A DNA stretch of 64,000 nucleotides from Flavobacterium gyeonganense (lineage in GTDB: Bacteria > Bacteroidota > Bacteroidia > Flavobacteriales > Flavobacteriaceae): NCBI RefSeq assembly GCF_029625295.1, contig NZ_CP121112.1, positions 4,092,001 through 4,156,000 of the forward strand, given 5' to 3'. The translations under genes were made by a program, and so were the position numbers. Positions 34,624 to 43,906 of this stretch are shown here, one piece after another; position 1 is the first letter of the stretch; every line of letters starts with the position of its first letter. A model generated the notes under the pieces. It was not told the DNA's origin. It saw only the letters and a list, made by a program, of their open reading frames with translations, and did no database searches.

Positions 34624-35913
34624 TTACCCCAAGAAATCCTTCAACTCCTCATAACTCTTAATCTTAACACTAACTTTCTCCTCATTAATAACGCTCTCAA
34701 TTTGAGCAGGAATAGGAAGTGTAATTCCTAAAGCAGGTTCAACAACATCTAAAAACTTAATAGGATGTGCCGTTTCTAAGAAAATACCAATAGCGTTAGG
34801 GTGTTTTTCCAGTTCTTTTTTCAAACCTAAATAGCCAACAGCGCCATGAGGTTCTGCGATATAACCATCTGTGTTATAAATATTTTTTAGAGCAACTAAA
34901 GTTTCTTCATCAGTATAACTATAAGAAGAGAAGTCTTTTTCGAAAGCTTTCAGGTCATTATTGTACAATTCCTGAATCCTGATAAAGTTGCTTGGGTTTC
35001 CAACATCCATAGCGTTCGAGATTGTCGCTTTAGAAGGTTTCGGGTCGTATTTTCCGTTTTCTAAGAATCTTGGTACCGTGTCGTTTACGTTTGTAGATGC
35101 AACAAAATGCTCAATTGGTAAACCTAATTTCTTTGCCATAATTCCGGCGCAGATATTCCCGAAGTTGCCGCTTGGGCAAGAGAAAACTAATGGTTTGTTT
35201 TGGCTTTTCAACGCTTTGTAAGCAAAGAAGAAATAAAACATTTGCGGCAACCAGCGTGCAATATTAATAGAATTCGCAGAAGTCAGGTTTTTATGCGCCA
35301 AAGTTTCATCTAAAAACGCTTTTTTTACCATATCCTGACAATCATCAAAAACACCGTCAACTTCAAGTGCTTTAATGTTTTGCCCTAAAGTAGTCAATTG
35401 TTTTTCCTGAATATCGCTCACTTTTCCTGACGGATATAAAATGACAACATCAACGCCGTCAACGCCTAAAAATCCGCTTGCAACTGCTCCGCCTGTATCT
35501 CCGGAAGTCGCTACTAAAACCGTGTTTTTAGCATCTTTTTTATCTTTGTTGAAATAACCCAGACAACGTGACATAAATCGCGCTCCAACGTCTTTAAACG
35601 CCATTGTAGGTCCGTGGAATAATTCTAATGAATAGATTCCGTTTTCGACTTTCACAACTGGGAAATCAAAAACTAAAGTATCAGCGATGATTTCTTTTAG
35701 TTTTGCTGCAGGTATTTCGTCTCCAACGAATTGTTTTATCGCTTCAAAAGCAATTTCTTCGTGGCTTAAGCTTTCGATTTTATCAAAAAAAGAAGGATCT
35801 AAAGGTGTGATGTTTTCCGGGAAATATAGTCCTTTATCACTCGCTAATCCTTGTATTACTGCTTCCTGAAACGAAACTTTTGGGGCATTATGGTTTAAAC
35901 TGTAGTATTTCAT
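34624..35913 (-). CDS. thrC: Threonine synthase
   Basis: 429 residues, the short bacterial type. The PLP lysine lies in LFHGPTMAFKDVGARFM; the phosphate-binding loops ATSGDTGGAVASGF and SCPSGNFGNICAGI are clear. It converts O-phosphohomoserine to threonine. It is the last gene of the thrA-thrB-thrC order on the minus strand, separated from thrB by 343 bp that hold a family 2 repeat, so it may need its own promoter or escape a partial terminator. Confidence 0.95.
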   Translation of the reverse strand: MKYYSLNHNAPKVSFQEAVIQGLASDKGLYFPENITPLDPSFFDKIESLSHEEIAFEAIKQFVGDEIPAAKLKEIIADTLVFDFPVVKVENGIYSLELFHGPTMAFKDVGARFMSRCLGYFNKDKKDAKNTVLVATSGDTGGAVASGFLGVDGVDVVILYPSGKVSDIQEKQLTTLGQNIKALEVDGVFDDCQDMVKKAFLDETLAHKNLTSANSINIARWLPQMFYFFFAYKALKSQNKPLVFSCPSGNFGNICAGIMAKKLGLPIEHFVASTNVNDTVPRFLENGKYDPKPSKATISNAMDVGNPSNFIRIQELYNNDLKAFEKDFSSYSYTDEETLVALKNIYNTDGYIAEPHGAVGYLGLKKELEKHPNAIGIFLETAHPIKFLDVVEPALGITLPIPAQIESVINEEKVSVKIKSYEELKDFLG

Positions 35914-36023
35914 TTTTATTTTAGATTTTTAGACTTTAGATTTTTAGATTTTTAGAAAGTAAATTCCAAATACTAAAATTCTAAATTCCAATAAATTATG
36001 TTTTACTGTTTTAATCGCCTTTT

Positions 36024-36126
36024 TTGTCATTTCGACGAAGGAGAAATCTTCGCAAGTAACTCCGCAACGAAAGTCAAATCTTTGTCGAGCTTCTCGCGGA
36101 GTTTCCTCCTCACGTCGGAATGACAA
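36024..36126. repeat. Long inverted repeat, family 2 copy c, inside the thr operon
   Basis: TTGTCATTTCGACGAAGGAG and CTCACGTCGGAATGACAA flank the family core (AAATCTTTGTCGAG). The remainder of the 343-bp thrB-thrC gap holds a half family 3 element (36165-36187) and TTAGATTTTTAGA words (35930-35960); I see no gene. Confidence 0.7.
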
Positions 36127-36256
36127 ATAGGACGTGTTATACTTTGTGTCTCACTTTGCGTGGGCTTCGACTCAGCTCAGCCTGACAAACGTTTCGTATA
36201 AATCTTAATACTTAATTCTTCGTACTTAATACTTTTTACAATTCACATCTCACATT

Positions 36257-37180
36257 TTACAAAACGCGTACACCATCCGGATTAATTTTCGAAACGTGAA
36301 TTTCATACGGCAAATGCATCTTCTCGTAAACCTCGCTCATGGCTTTTGCGATTTTTTCGGCAGTTTCTTTTCCTCTGCTTAAAGCGAAAATCGACGGGCC
36401 AGAACCTGAAATTCCGGAACCTAAAGCGCCGTTTTCGTAAGCCGTTTGTTTGATTTGATCAAAACCCGGAATTAAAACACTTCTTAAAGGCTCTACGATT
36501 TCGTCATGAAGCGAACGTCCAATTAATTCGTAATCTTTGGTGTAAAGACCAGCGACTAATCCGCCCACATTTCCCCATTGCATAATCGCGCTTTTCAGCG
36601 AAACGGTTTGTTTCAATACCGAACGGGCGTCAGAAGTCTTCAATTCAATCTGCGGATGAACCACTGTTGCGAACAATTCTTCCGGACTGTCAATTCTTAT
36701 GATGTCAAGAGGTGCGTAGCTTCTTACCAACGTAAATCCGCCTAAAAGGGCAGGAGCAACGTTATCAGCATGCGCATTTCCGCTGGCTAATTTTTCGCCC
36801 TGCATGGCAAACTGAACCAAATCTTTACGGGAATATGGTCTTCCCAATAATTCATTGATTCCGAAAACCGCTCCGGCAGAACTGGCGGCACTGCTTCCGA
36901 TTCCGCTTCCGGCTTTGATATTTTTATAAATTTCGATTTCAAATCCAAAGTCCAGCTCGTCCAAAGTTGCCAACATTGCCAAAGCCGCTACACCCGAAAC
37001 GTTTTTCTCTGTTTCAAGAGGTAAATCAGCACCCACGATTTTAGTAATCCGAACGCCTTTTTGATCTGATTTTCGAACAATCATTTCATCACCCGCATTG
37101 TCCAGGCAAAGTCCAAGCACGTCAAATCCGCATGAGAGGTTTGCGATAGTGGCCGGGCAAAATAGTTTTATTTCTTTCAT
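36257..37180 (-). CDS. thrB: Homoserine kinase
   Basis: 307 residues, GHMP kinase fold. The ATP-binding motif IKAGSGIGSSAASSAGAVFG (about residues 88-107) and the C-terminal GALGSGISGSGPSIFAL are diagnostic, and NLSCGFDVLGLCLDN is the N-terminal motif of ThrB. It phosphorylates homoserine to feed ThrC. It sits 93 bp after thrA. Confidence 0.95.
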   Translation of the reverse strand: MKEIKLFCPATIANLSCGFDVLGLCLDNAGDEMIVRKSDQKGVRITKIVGADLPLETEKNVSGVAALAMLATLDELDFGFEIEIYKNIKAGSGIGSSAASSAGAVFGINELLGRPYSRKDLVQFAMQGEKLASGNAHADNVAPALLGGFTLVRSYAPLDIIRIDSPEELFATVVHPQIELKTSDARSVLKQTVSLKSAIMQWGNVGGLVAGLYTKDYELIGRSLHDEIVEPLRSVLIPGFDQIKQTAYENGALGSGISGSGPSIFALSRGKETAEKIAKAMSEVYEKMHLPYEIHVSKINPDGVRVL

Positions 37181-37187
37181 TTTTGGT

Positions 37188-37268
37188 TGTTTCAGGTTTC
37201 AGGTTTCAGGTTTCAAGTTTAACCGCAAGGTTCGCAAAGTTTCAACTTGAAACCTGAAACCTGAAACA
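37188..37268. repeat. Inverted heptamer repeat (TTTCAGG) between thrA and thrB
   Basis: Four TTTCAGG/TTTCAAG units in tandem (37190-37218) are exactly complemented by AACTTGAAACCTGAAACCTG.. at 37244-37267, giving 24-bp perfect arms around an AACCGCAAGGTTCGCAAAG loop. In RNA this would be a strong hairpin inside the operon. Confidence 0.8.
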
Positions 37269-37273
37269 AAAAA

Positions 37274-39721
37274 TTATATGTTTCCAATTCTAATAACATC
37301 TGCAAAAATCCCTGAAGCCGTAACAGCTGCACCGGCTCCGGCACCTTTGATCAATAAAGGCTGATCTACGTAACGATCGGTGTAGAAAAGCACGATATTG
37401 TCTTTTCCTTCCAGGTTATAGAAAGGATGATCTTTTGGGATAAACTGTAGCCCTACGCTTGCTTTTCCTTTTTCGAACTGCGCTACGTATTTCAGTCTTG
37501 AATCTTTTGATAAAGCTTCTTTGTAAATGTTTTCAAAATGAGCCGAATGTTTGATCAATGATGCAAAAAAGTCATCGTTGTTTGTTGTTGCTAAGCATTC
37601 AGCAGGCAGAAACGATTCGTTTGCAATGGCGTCAATATCCATTTCGTAACCGCTTTCGCGAATAAGAATCAGGATTTTACGCGCTACGTCGATCCCGCTT
37701 AAGTCGATTTTCGGATCTGGTTCTGTGAATCCCTGAACTCCAGCTTCTTTTACTACATCGTGGAAAGAATTATTTTCGTCAAAATTGTTGAAAATAAAGT
37801 TCAGACTTCCTGATAAAACCGCCTGAATTTTATGCACTTTATCGCCAGAAGCAATTAAGTTTTTAACGGTATCAATAATTGGCAATCCCGCACCAACATT
37901 CGTTTCAAATAAAAACGGAGCATTGTATTGGCGTGATAAGCTTTTTAGTTTTTTATAATTATCGTAAGCAGAAGAACACGCAATTTTGTTGCAGGTTACA
38001 ACGGCAATGCTTTCTTTTAAGAATTTCTCATACATTTCAGAAACGCTTGCATTTGCTGTAATGTCTACGAAAATACTGTTACGTAAATTCAGTTCTTTTG
38101 CACGTGCGATGAATTCTGTTGGAATAGCTGGTTCTCCTTTTTCTAAAGTAGCCTGCCAGTCTTTTAATGAAATTCCGTCTTCGTCAAAAACCATTTTTCT
38201 GGAGTTCGACAAAGCAATCACGCGAACATTGATTTTTAGCACCTCTTTTAAGAATTTCTTCTGGCTGTGAATCTGTTCGATGAATTTTTCACCCACATTT
38301 CCAACACCCATTACGAATAAATTCAGCTGTTTGGTATTTTCTTCAAAGAAGTTTTCATGTAAAGTATTCAGTGCTTTTTTGACATCTCTTTCATTGATCA
38401 CGGCAGAGATATTTCTTTCAGAAGCACCCTGAGCAATCGCACGGATATTTACATTGTTTTTTCCTAAAGTGCTGAACATTCTCCCGCTCAGACCCTGGTG
38501 GTTTTTCATGTTTTCACCAACTAAAGCAATGATGCAAAGGTCTTTTTCAACAATACACGGATCTATTTTGTTTTGTAAAATCTCCACTTCGAAAGCCTTA
38601 TTGATCGCTTCTTCGGCATTATCAGCATCCGAATTCAGGATTCCGATACAAATTGAATGCTCAGAAGATGCCTGAGTAATAAATATAACGTTGATTTTTT
38701 CGTGTGACAATACTTCAAACAAACGTTTTGAAGAACCTGAAACTCCAATCATTCCCGGACCTTCAAGTGTCAATAATGAAATGTTGTCAATATGGCTGAT
38801 TCCTCTTACAGCTGCCCCGTTTGAAGGTGCCTGATTTGTGATTAAAGTTCCTTCTGCTTCCGGTTCAAAAGTATTTTTGATTAAAATCGGAATATTTTTT
38901 CTTAAAACTGGCTGAATGGTTGGCGGATACAACACTTTCGCACCAAAATGAGACAATTCCATTGCTTCCTGATACGAAATTGCAGCAATCGGCTGTGCCT
39001 GTTTTACGATTTTTGGATTTGCAGTAAACATTCCGTTTACATCAGTCCAGATTTCCAGTTGTTCTGCATCAAGCGCTCCCGCGATAATAGCAGCCGTATA
39101 ATCAGAACCGCCACGGCCTAGAGTAGAAGTGATTCCGTCTAGGGTCTGCGCAATGAATCCAGGTAAAATAGTGATTTTTGAATCATTTCCTGAGAAATAT
39201 TCCTGAATCAAAACATTCGAAATTTCAAAATTCACAACCGCTTTACCAAAATCAGCATTTGTTTTAATCAACTCACGGCTGTCTTTATAAACGGCATTTT
39301 TATCGATTTGCTGGTATGCCTGTGCAATAATGAAAGAAGAAAGCAATTCACCGAAACTCAAAACGGTATCAGCCGTTCTTGGCGATAATTCCCCCAATAA
39401 AAAGCATCCATCCAATAAGGTTTCCAGATGGTTGATGATTCTTTTGATATGGCTTAGCAAACTGCTTTGTTCGCTAACCGGAATAAGTTCTTTTAAGGTG
39501 TCAAGGTGTTTTTTCTCGATTTCAGCAACAACATCCCTGAAGCTTTCATCATTTTCAGCTGCTTTTGCTGCAGCCAGTTGTAACAGATCAGTTACTTTGC
39601 TTAATGCGGAAACTACTACAACGAGCTTGTCCTTTTCAGCTTTTTGTTTAACTATTTCGAGAACGAGTTTTATATTTTGCGCATTGGCAACCGAAGTTCC
39701 GCCAAATTTTAATACTTTCAT
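37274..39721 (-). CDS. thrA: Bifunctional aspartate kinase/homoserine dehydrogenase I
   Basis: 815 residues, the length of ThrA-type fusions. The N-terminal aspartokinase has KFGGTSVANAQNI and later GRGGSDYTAAIIAGAL; two ACT-like regulatory modules occupy about residues 310-460 (GVSGSSKRLFEVLSHEKINV, MKNHQGLSGRMFSTLGKNNV). The dehydrogenase starts with GVGNVGEKFIEQI near 470 and includes ETNVGAGLPIIDTVKNL and GFTEPDPKIDLSG. It catalyses the first and third steps to threonine and is expected to be inhibited by threonine. A Thr-rich leader peptide precedes it. Confidence 0.96.
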   Translation of the reverse strand: MKVLKFGGTSVANAQNIKLVLEIVKQKAEKDKLVVVVSALSKVTDLLQLAAAKAAENDESFRDVVAEIEKKHLDTLKELIPVSEQSSLLSHIKRIINHLETLLDGCFLLGELSPRTADTVLSFGELLSSFIIAQAYQQIDKNAVYKDSRELIKTNADFGKAVVNFEISNVLIQEYFSGNDSKITILPGFIAQTLDGITSTLGRGGSDYTAAIIAGALDAEQLEIWTDVNGMFTANPKIVKQAQPIAAISYQEAMELSHFGAKVLYPPTIQPVLRKNIPILIKNTFEPEAEGTLITNQAPSNGAAVRGISHIDNISLLTLEGPGMIGVSGSSKRLFEVLSHEKINVIFITQASSEHSICIGILNSDADNAEEAINKAFEVEILQNKIDPCIVEKDLCIIALVGENMKNHQGLSGRMFSTLGKNNVNIRAIAQGASERNISAVINERDVKKALNTLHENFFEENTKQLNLFVMGVGNVGEKFIEQIHSQKKFLKEVLKINVRVIALSNSRKMVFDEDGISLKDWQATLEKGEPAIPTEFIARAKELNLRNSIFVDITANASVSEMYEKFLKESIAVVTCNKIACSSAYDNYKKLKSLSRQYNAPFLFETNVGAGLPIIDTVKNLIASGDKVHKIQAVLSGSLNFIFNNFDENNSFHDVVKEAGVQGFTEPDPKIDLSGIDVARKILILIRESGYEMDIDAIANESFLPAECLATTNNDDFFASLIKHSAHFENIYKEALSKDSRLKYVAQFEKGKASVGLQFIPKDHPFYNLEGKDNIVLFYTDRYVDQPLLIKGAGAGAAVTASGIFADVIRIGNI

Positions 39722-39766
39722 TTTTGATGTTTTTTCTTTTATGCAAATATTTTTATGTATCCAACG

Positions 39767-39837
39767 ACTTTCTTCTTTCAGAAAGAAAAGTATAGATAAC
39801 CAGGATTATATGTAAAAATGTATACCCCTAAGGGGTA
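39767..39837 (-). promoter_or_regulatory. Candidate thr attenuator structures
   Basis: TACCCC-TTA-GGGGTA (39837-39823) is a perfect hairpin whose loop contains the first two bases of the leader stop codon; it is followed by TATACATTTTTAC. A second, A/T-rich stem lies at 39791-39767 (ACTTTTCTTTC..GAAAGAAGAAAGT). Neither has the classic long U tract, so the mechanism (attenuation, antitermination or mRNA stability) is not settled. Confidence 0.45.
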
Positions 39838-39929
39838 GTGATTGTTGTAGTAGTAAATGTTGTAGCAGCAGTTGCAACTCTTGTCTGAGCTGTCATTGAA
39901 GATTGATATTTTATGCTGTTACATTTCAT
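39828..39929 (-). CDS. thrL: Threonine operon leader peptide
   Basis: A 33-codon reading frame from ATG 39929 to TAG 39828. Eleven of 33 residues are Thr; the second half ends TTFTTTTITTP, closely recalling the Thr/Ile runs of E. coli ThrL, although the sequence is otherwise unrelated. A second in-frame ATG at codon 12 (39896) could also start it. It lies 11 nt after a TACTTTTG -7 box and 106 nt before thrA, exactly where an attenuation leader belongs. Ribosome stalling at Thr codons when charged tRNA-Thr is scarce would be the sensing step. The frame is too short for standard gene calling. Confidence 0.8.
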   Translation of the reverse strand: MKCNSIKYQSSMTAQTRVATAATTFTTTTITTP

Positions 39930-39940
39930 TTTTGATTTTT

Positions 39941-39948
39941 CAAAAGTA
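39941..39948 (-). promoter_or_regulatory. -7 box of the thr operon
   Basis: TACTTTTG on the minus strand, 11 nt before the leader-peptide ATG. No TTG is found at the usual -33 distance. Confidence 0.6.
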
Positions 39949-40145
39949 CAGTTTTTTATAAAAGTTAAAAAGCTAAATTGCCTTTTTGCGAATATTTTAA
40001 TAAAACAAATGATAAAAAATCAATATTGAGTATTTGTTAAAATTAGGCGCTTTAACTTGGTTTTTTGATATATTTTGGACTAGAATTTATTTGATTTGTG
40101 ATTTGTTTTTTGGCTTGATATGTATTAAAAGCGATATTCCACTTC

Positions 40146-40176
40146 TTGAGTTAGTATTGTGAAATAAATAATTTTG
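40146..40176 (+). promoter_or_regulatory. hutH promoter
   Basis: TTG at 40146-40148, 20-bp spacer, TAATTTTG at 40169-40176. The rest of the 39961-40270 gap is very AT-rich and otherwise featureless. Confidence 0.6.
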
Positions 40177-40270
40177 AAAAATAGCTTCTTTATAAATTTT
40201 AATTATTGTGATAAAATGTTGCTTTTTAATGTTGATTTGTTGAATTTTGATGTTTTAATTTGAAATCACC

Positions 40271-41785
40271 ATGAGGGAAATCCATTATATTAGTACTGAA
40301 ACTATAACTTTAGAAACTTTGCAGGAAATTTTAAGTCACGATAAGGCATTAGAATTATCTGAAGAAGCCAAAGTAAATGTTCAGAAATGCCGGGATTATC
40401 TGGATAAAAAAATGGCCTCACATTCAGAACCTATTTATGGAATCAATACTGGTTTTGGGTCACTTTACAGTGTGAAAATTTCGAATGAAAACTTATCTAA
40501 ACTTCAGGAAAACCTGGTGAAGTCACATGCCTGCGGAACCGGTGAAGAAGTTCCTGCTGAAATTGTAAAACTGATGCTGTTGCTGAAAATTCAGTCTCTG
40601 AGCTATGGACATTCGGGTATTCAGCTGCAGACATTAAACCGTCTGGTTGATTTTTATAATAATGATATTCTTCCTGTAATATATACTCAGGGTTCATTAG
40701 GGGCTTCTGGTGATTTGGCTCCTTTGGCACATCTGTCTTTACCTTTAATAGGAGAGGGCGAAGTTTATTTTGAAGGAAAAAAAATGGCTTCTGCTGAAGT
40801 TTTAAAGCATTTTAACTGGGAGCCGATTGTTTTGCAGTCAAAAGAAGGGTTGGCTTTATTGAACGGAACACAGTTTATGGGGGCTTATGGTGTTCATATA
40901 TTGATTAAAGCCTATAAATATTCGTATCTGGCTGATTTAATCGGAACCATTTCGCTCGAAGCTTTTGATGGAAGAATTGAGCCGTTTAACGAATTGATAC
41001 ATTTTATACGCCCACATAAAGGTCAGATTGTAACCGCACAGCGAATAAATGAATTTTTAGAAGGAAGTGAAATTATTACGCAGCAAAAAAAACACGTTCA
41101 GGATCCGTATTCTTTCCGTTGTATGCCTCAGGTTCACGGTGCTTCAAAAGATGCGATTGATTATGTTCGAAAAGTATTCAAGACCGAAATTAATTCGGTT
41201 ACAGACAATCCAAATATATTTATAGAATCCGATCAGATAATCTCTGGTGGAAATTTCCATGGGCAGCCTTTGGCTTTAGCCTTGGATTTTATGGCAATTG
41301 CTTTGGCGGAATTAGGAAGCATTTCTGAAAGAAGAACCTATCAGTTGATTTCAGGACTGCGAAATCTCCCTGCATTTTTAGTTGATAACCCGGGACTGAA
41401 TTCAGGATTTATGATTCCGCAATACACAGCGGCAAGTATTGCAAGTCAGAACAAACAGTTAGCAACACCTTCAAGTGTTGATAGTATTGTTTCGAGCAAC
41501 GGACAGGAAGATCATGTGAGCATGGGAGCAAATGGGGCAACAAAGGCCTTAAAGGTTATGGATAATTTAGAACGTATTCTGGCAATCGAATTGTTGAATG
41601 CTTCGCAGGCAATTGCATACAGAGAGCCTTTGAAATCCAGTGATTTCATTGAAATGTTTTTAAGCAGTTACAGAGAAATTGTGCCTTTGGTTAAGGAAGA
41701 CAGGATTTTACATTATGATATTGAGAAGACTATTTTGTTTCTAAATAGTTTCCAAATTGAAAACGATTTGTTAACAATGGCTTAA
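40271..41785 (+). CDS. hutH: Histidine ammonia-lyase
   Basis: 504 residues, typical of HutH. The Ala145-Ser146-Gly147 triad in GSLGASGDLAPLAHL forms the MIO electrophile, and YGINTGFGSL (catalytic Tyr), TDNPNIF and the Q-rich SSNGQEDHVSMG region are all present. It deaminates L-histidine to urocanate, the first step of histidine use. No hutU, hutI or hutG lies next to it, so the pathway genes are dispersed. Some family members are tyrosine/phenylalanine ammonia-lyases, but the motif context favours histidine. Confidence 0.88.
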   Translation: MREIHYISTETITLETLQEILSHDKALELSEEAKVNVQKCRDYLDKKMASHSEPIYGINTGFGSLYSVKISNENLSKLQENLVKSHACGTGEEVPAEIVKLMLLLKIQSLSYGHSGIQLQTLNRLVDFYNNDILPVIYTQGSLGASGDLAPLAHLSLPLIGEGEVYFEGKKMASAEVLKHFNWEPIVLQSKEGLALLNGTQFMGAYGVHILIKAYKYSYLADLIGTISLEAFDGRIEPFNELIHFIRPHKGQIVTAQRINEFLEGSEIITQQKKHVQDPYSFRCMPQVHGASKDAIDYVRKVFKTEINSVTDNPNIFIESDQIISGGNFHGQPLALALDFMAIALAELGSISERRTYQLISGLRNLPAFLVDNPGLNSGFMIPQYTAASIASQNKQLATPSSVDSIVSSNGQEDHVSMGANGATKALKVMDNLERILAIELLNASQAIAYREPLKSSDFIEMFLSSYREIVPLVKEDRILHYDIEKTILFLNSFQIENDLLTMA

Positions 41786-41806
41786 CATTGCAAAATATTA
41801 ATGAAG

Positions 41807-41814
41807 TAATTTTG
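41807..41814 (+). promoter_or_regulatory. -7 box of the DUF47-Pit operon
   Basis: TAATTTTG with a TTG 16 bp upstream (41788-41790), 19 bp before the ATG. Confidence 0.55.
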
Positions 41815-41833
41815 CACTATCAAAAATATAAAA

Positions 41834-42478
41834 ATGTCAATAAACAGTATTTTCCAATTTTTAGTGCCGAAAGACAAAAAATTCTTTCCACTTTTTGAAG
41901 AGGCTTCAAGCAATTTAATTGAATTAGCTTCTAACTTACACGAAGCTGTAAACCTTCCATTAAAAGAAAGAGAAGTCCTTTTTCAGAAAATTGATGAATT
42001 AGAGCAAAAAGGAGAAGACATTACACGTCAGACCAATCTGGAGCTGAGCAGAAACTTTATTACTCCGTTTGACAGAGAGGATATTCATACATTGATCACT
42101 TCGATTGATAACGTTGCGGATTACCTGCACGGAGCATCAAGCAGAATGAAATTGTATCAGGTTGATAAGATTACAAAGTCAATCAGAAAAATGACAGAGA
42201 TTAACCTTGAAGCTTGTCAGAACATTGACAGTGCAGTAAAAGAATTAAGAAATTTAAAGAATTTCAAAGTTATTAAGGATGCCTGTTCCAGAATCAACAA
42301 ACTGGAAAACAAATCTGATAACGTTTATAACAAAGCAGTTTTTGAAATTTTTGAAAACGAAACAGACGCTAAAAATATCATTAAATATAAAGAAGTGTTA
42401 TCTGTTTTAGAATCAGCAACAGACAAGTGTAAGAGCGTTGCCAACATACTGGAATCTATTTCTGTAAAACATTCTTAA
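41834..42478 (+). CDS. DUF47 (PhoU-like) phosphate transport regulator
   Basis: 214 residues, all-helical, with the pattern of the DUF47/Pit-accessory family: FFPLFEEASSNLIELASNLHEA, EREVLFQKIDELEQKGEDIT and FITPFDREDIHTLITSIDNVADYLHGA. Such proteins resemble PhoU and accompany Pit transporters. It lies 33 bp before the transporter gene on the same strand and probably modulates it. Confidence 0.9.
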   Translation: MSINSIFQFLVPKDKKFFPLFEEASSNLIELASNLHEAVNLPLKEREVLFQKIDELEQKGEDITRQTNLELSRNFITPFDREDIHTLITSIDNVADYLHGASSRMKLYQVDKITKSIRKMTEINLEACQNIDSAVKELRNLKNFKVIKDACSRINKLENKSDNVYNKAVFEIFENETDAKNIIKYKEVLSVLESATDKCKSVANILESISVKHS

Positions 42479-42511
42479 TTCAATTTATTTCAATTCTGAA
42501 GTTATAATTTT

Positions 42512-43852
42512 ATGACTATACTTATAATTATTATAGTATTAGCTTTAATTTTTGATTACATCAATGGTTTTCATGATGCGGCAAATGCTATAGCTACTGT
42601 TGTTGCTACAAAGGTTTTATCTCCTTTTCAGGCCGTACTTTGGGCAGCATTTTTTAACTTTCTCGCTTATTGGGTCTTTGGATTTGGTGTTGCGGATACT
42701 GTTGCTAAAACTGCAGATACTATGCAAATAGATTTGGTGGTAATTTTAGCTGGGGTAATAGCTGCAATCTGCTGGAATTTACTAACCTGGTGGTTAGGAA
42801 TTCCTTCAAGTTCATCACATACTTTAATTGGTGGTTTTGCAGGTGCAGCTGTGGCACATGCCATTGCGGTTCACGGTTTTTCAGGTTATATTGGTGAAGA
42901 CGGTACAACACATTACTGGTACGAAATTGTAAGCTGGTACAAAGCAGGTAAAGATGGTGGAATGCCGTCTGGAGTTCTTATTATTATAGCTTTTATTGTA
43001 CTTGCACCTTTGGTAGGGGCTTTGGCATCATATTTAATTTCTATTTGGCTTTTAAATGCTTCAAGAAAAAATATAGGTCCAAAAATATTTACAGTTCTTT
43101 TAATGATTGCCACTATTTGGTTTGTTTACACGCAAATGATTCCTTATGAGGAAATTATAAAAGACGGACATAAACCTCGTTTTGAATCTTCTGTTTTTTG
43201 GAGTGTTGCTTTTGAGCCACATAATATTAAGTGGCTTTTAGTAGCATTTATTGTATTGACTGTGAGTGCTTTTTGTTTGATATTTAGTAGTCTGAATATT
43301 CATCAGGCAGATGGTGCGTTAAAGAAAATGCAATTACTATCTTCAGCGGCTTTTAGTTTAGGACATGGAGGAAACGATTCGCAAAAAGTAATGGGTATTA
43401 TTGCAGCAGCTGTAGTTGTGTATATTAATACACATCATGGAGTTAAGATGGATGAGTGGTTAGATGTAGTTCTGCCTTCTGAAACAGGTGAATTTAAGAT
43501 GCCGCCTTGGATTCCCTTAGCATGTTATTCTGCTATTGCTGCGGGAACTTTGAGCGGAGGATGGAAAATTGTAAAAACAATGGGTTCCAAAATCACAAAA
43601 GTAAGTTCGTTTGAAGGTGTTGCTGCTGAAACTGCAGGTGCTTTAACACTTTACTTTACAGAGCATTTAAAGATTCCGGTAAGTACAACGCATACCATTA
43701 CAGGATCTATTATCGGGGTTGGATTAACAAAGCGTGTATCTGCTGTTAGATGGGGTGTTACTGTAAGTTTGATCTGGGCTTGGGTATTGACGATTCCTAT
43801 TTCGGCTTTATTGGCAGGATTGGTTTATTTTGTTCTGAGTGTGTTTATCTAA
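42512..43852 (+). CDS. Inorganic phosphate transporter, PiT family
   Basis: 446 residues with about ten membrane helices. Both copies of the PiT signature are present: FDYINGFHDAANAIATVVAT near the N-terminus and SLGHGGNDSQKVMGIIAAAV in the second half, together with WWLGIPSSSSHTLIGGFAGA and LKIPVSTTHTITGSIIGVG. It is a cation-coupled low-affinity phosphate carrier of the inner membrane. It is co-transcribed with the DUF47 gene and closed by a strong terminator. Confidence 0.95.
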   Translation: MTILIIIIVLALIFDYINGFHDAANAIATVVATKVLSPFQAVLWAAFFNFLAYWVFGFGVADTVAKTADTMQIDLVVILAGVIAAICWNLLTWWLGIPSSSSHTLIGGFAGAAVAHAIAVHGFSGYIGEDGTTHYWYEIVSWYKAGKDGGMPSGVLIIIAFIVLAPLVGALASYLISIWLLNASRKNIGPKIFTVLLMIATIWFVYTQMIPYEEIIKDGHKPRFESSVFWSVAFEPHNIKWLLVAFIVLTVSAFCLIFSSLNIHQADGALKKMQLLSSAAFSLGHGGNDSQKVMGIIAAAVVVYINTHHGVKMDEWLDVVLPSETGEFKMPPWIPLACYSAIAAGTLSGGWKIVKTMGSKITKVSSFEGVAAETAGALTLYFTEHLKIPVSTTHTITGSIIGVGLTKRVSAVRWGVTVSLIWAWVLTIPISALLAGLVYFVLSVFI

Positions 43853-43906
43853 AAGTAAAATGATTTTTGTAAAATGTGAGAAGTAAAATCGCGTTTTAAT
43901 ACATAT

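Noticed and set aside
39330..39815. 161-codon plus-strand frame opposite thrA
   Set aside because: Ser/Leu/Phe-rich composition is typical of the antisense of a conserved gene; thrA is certain there.
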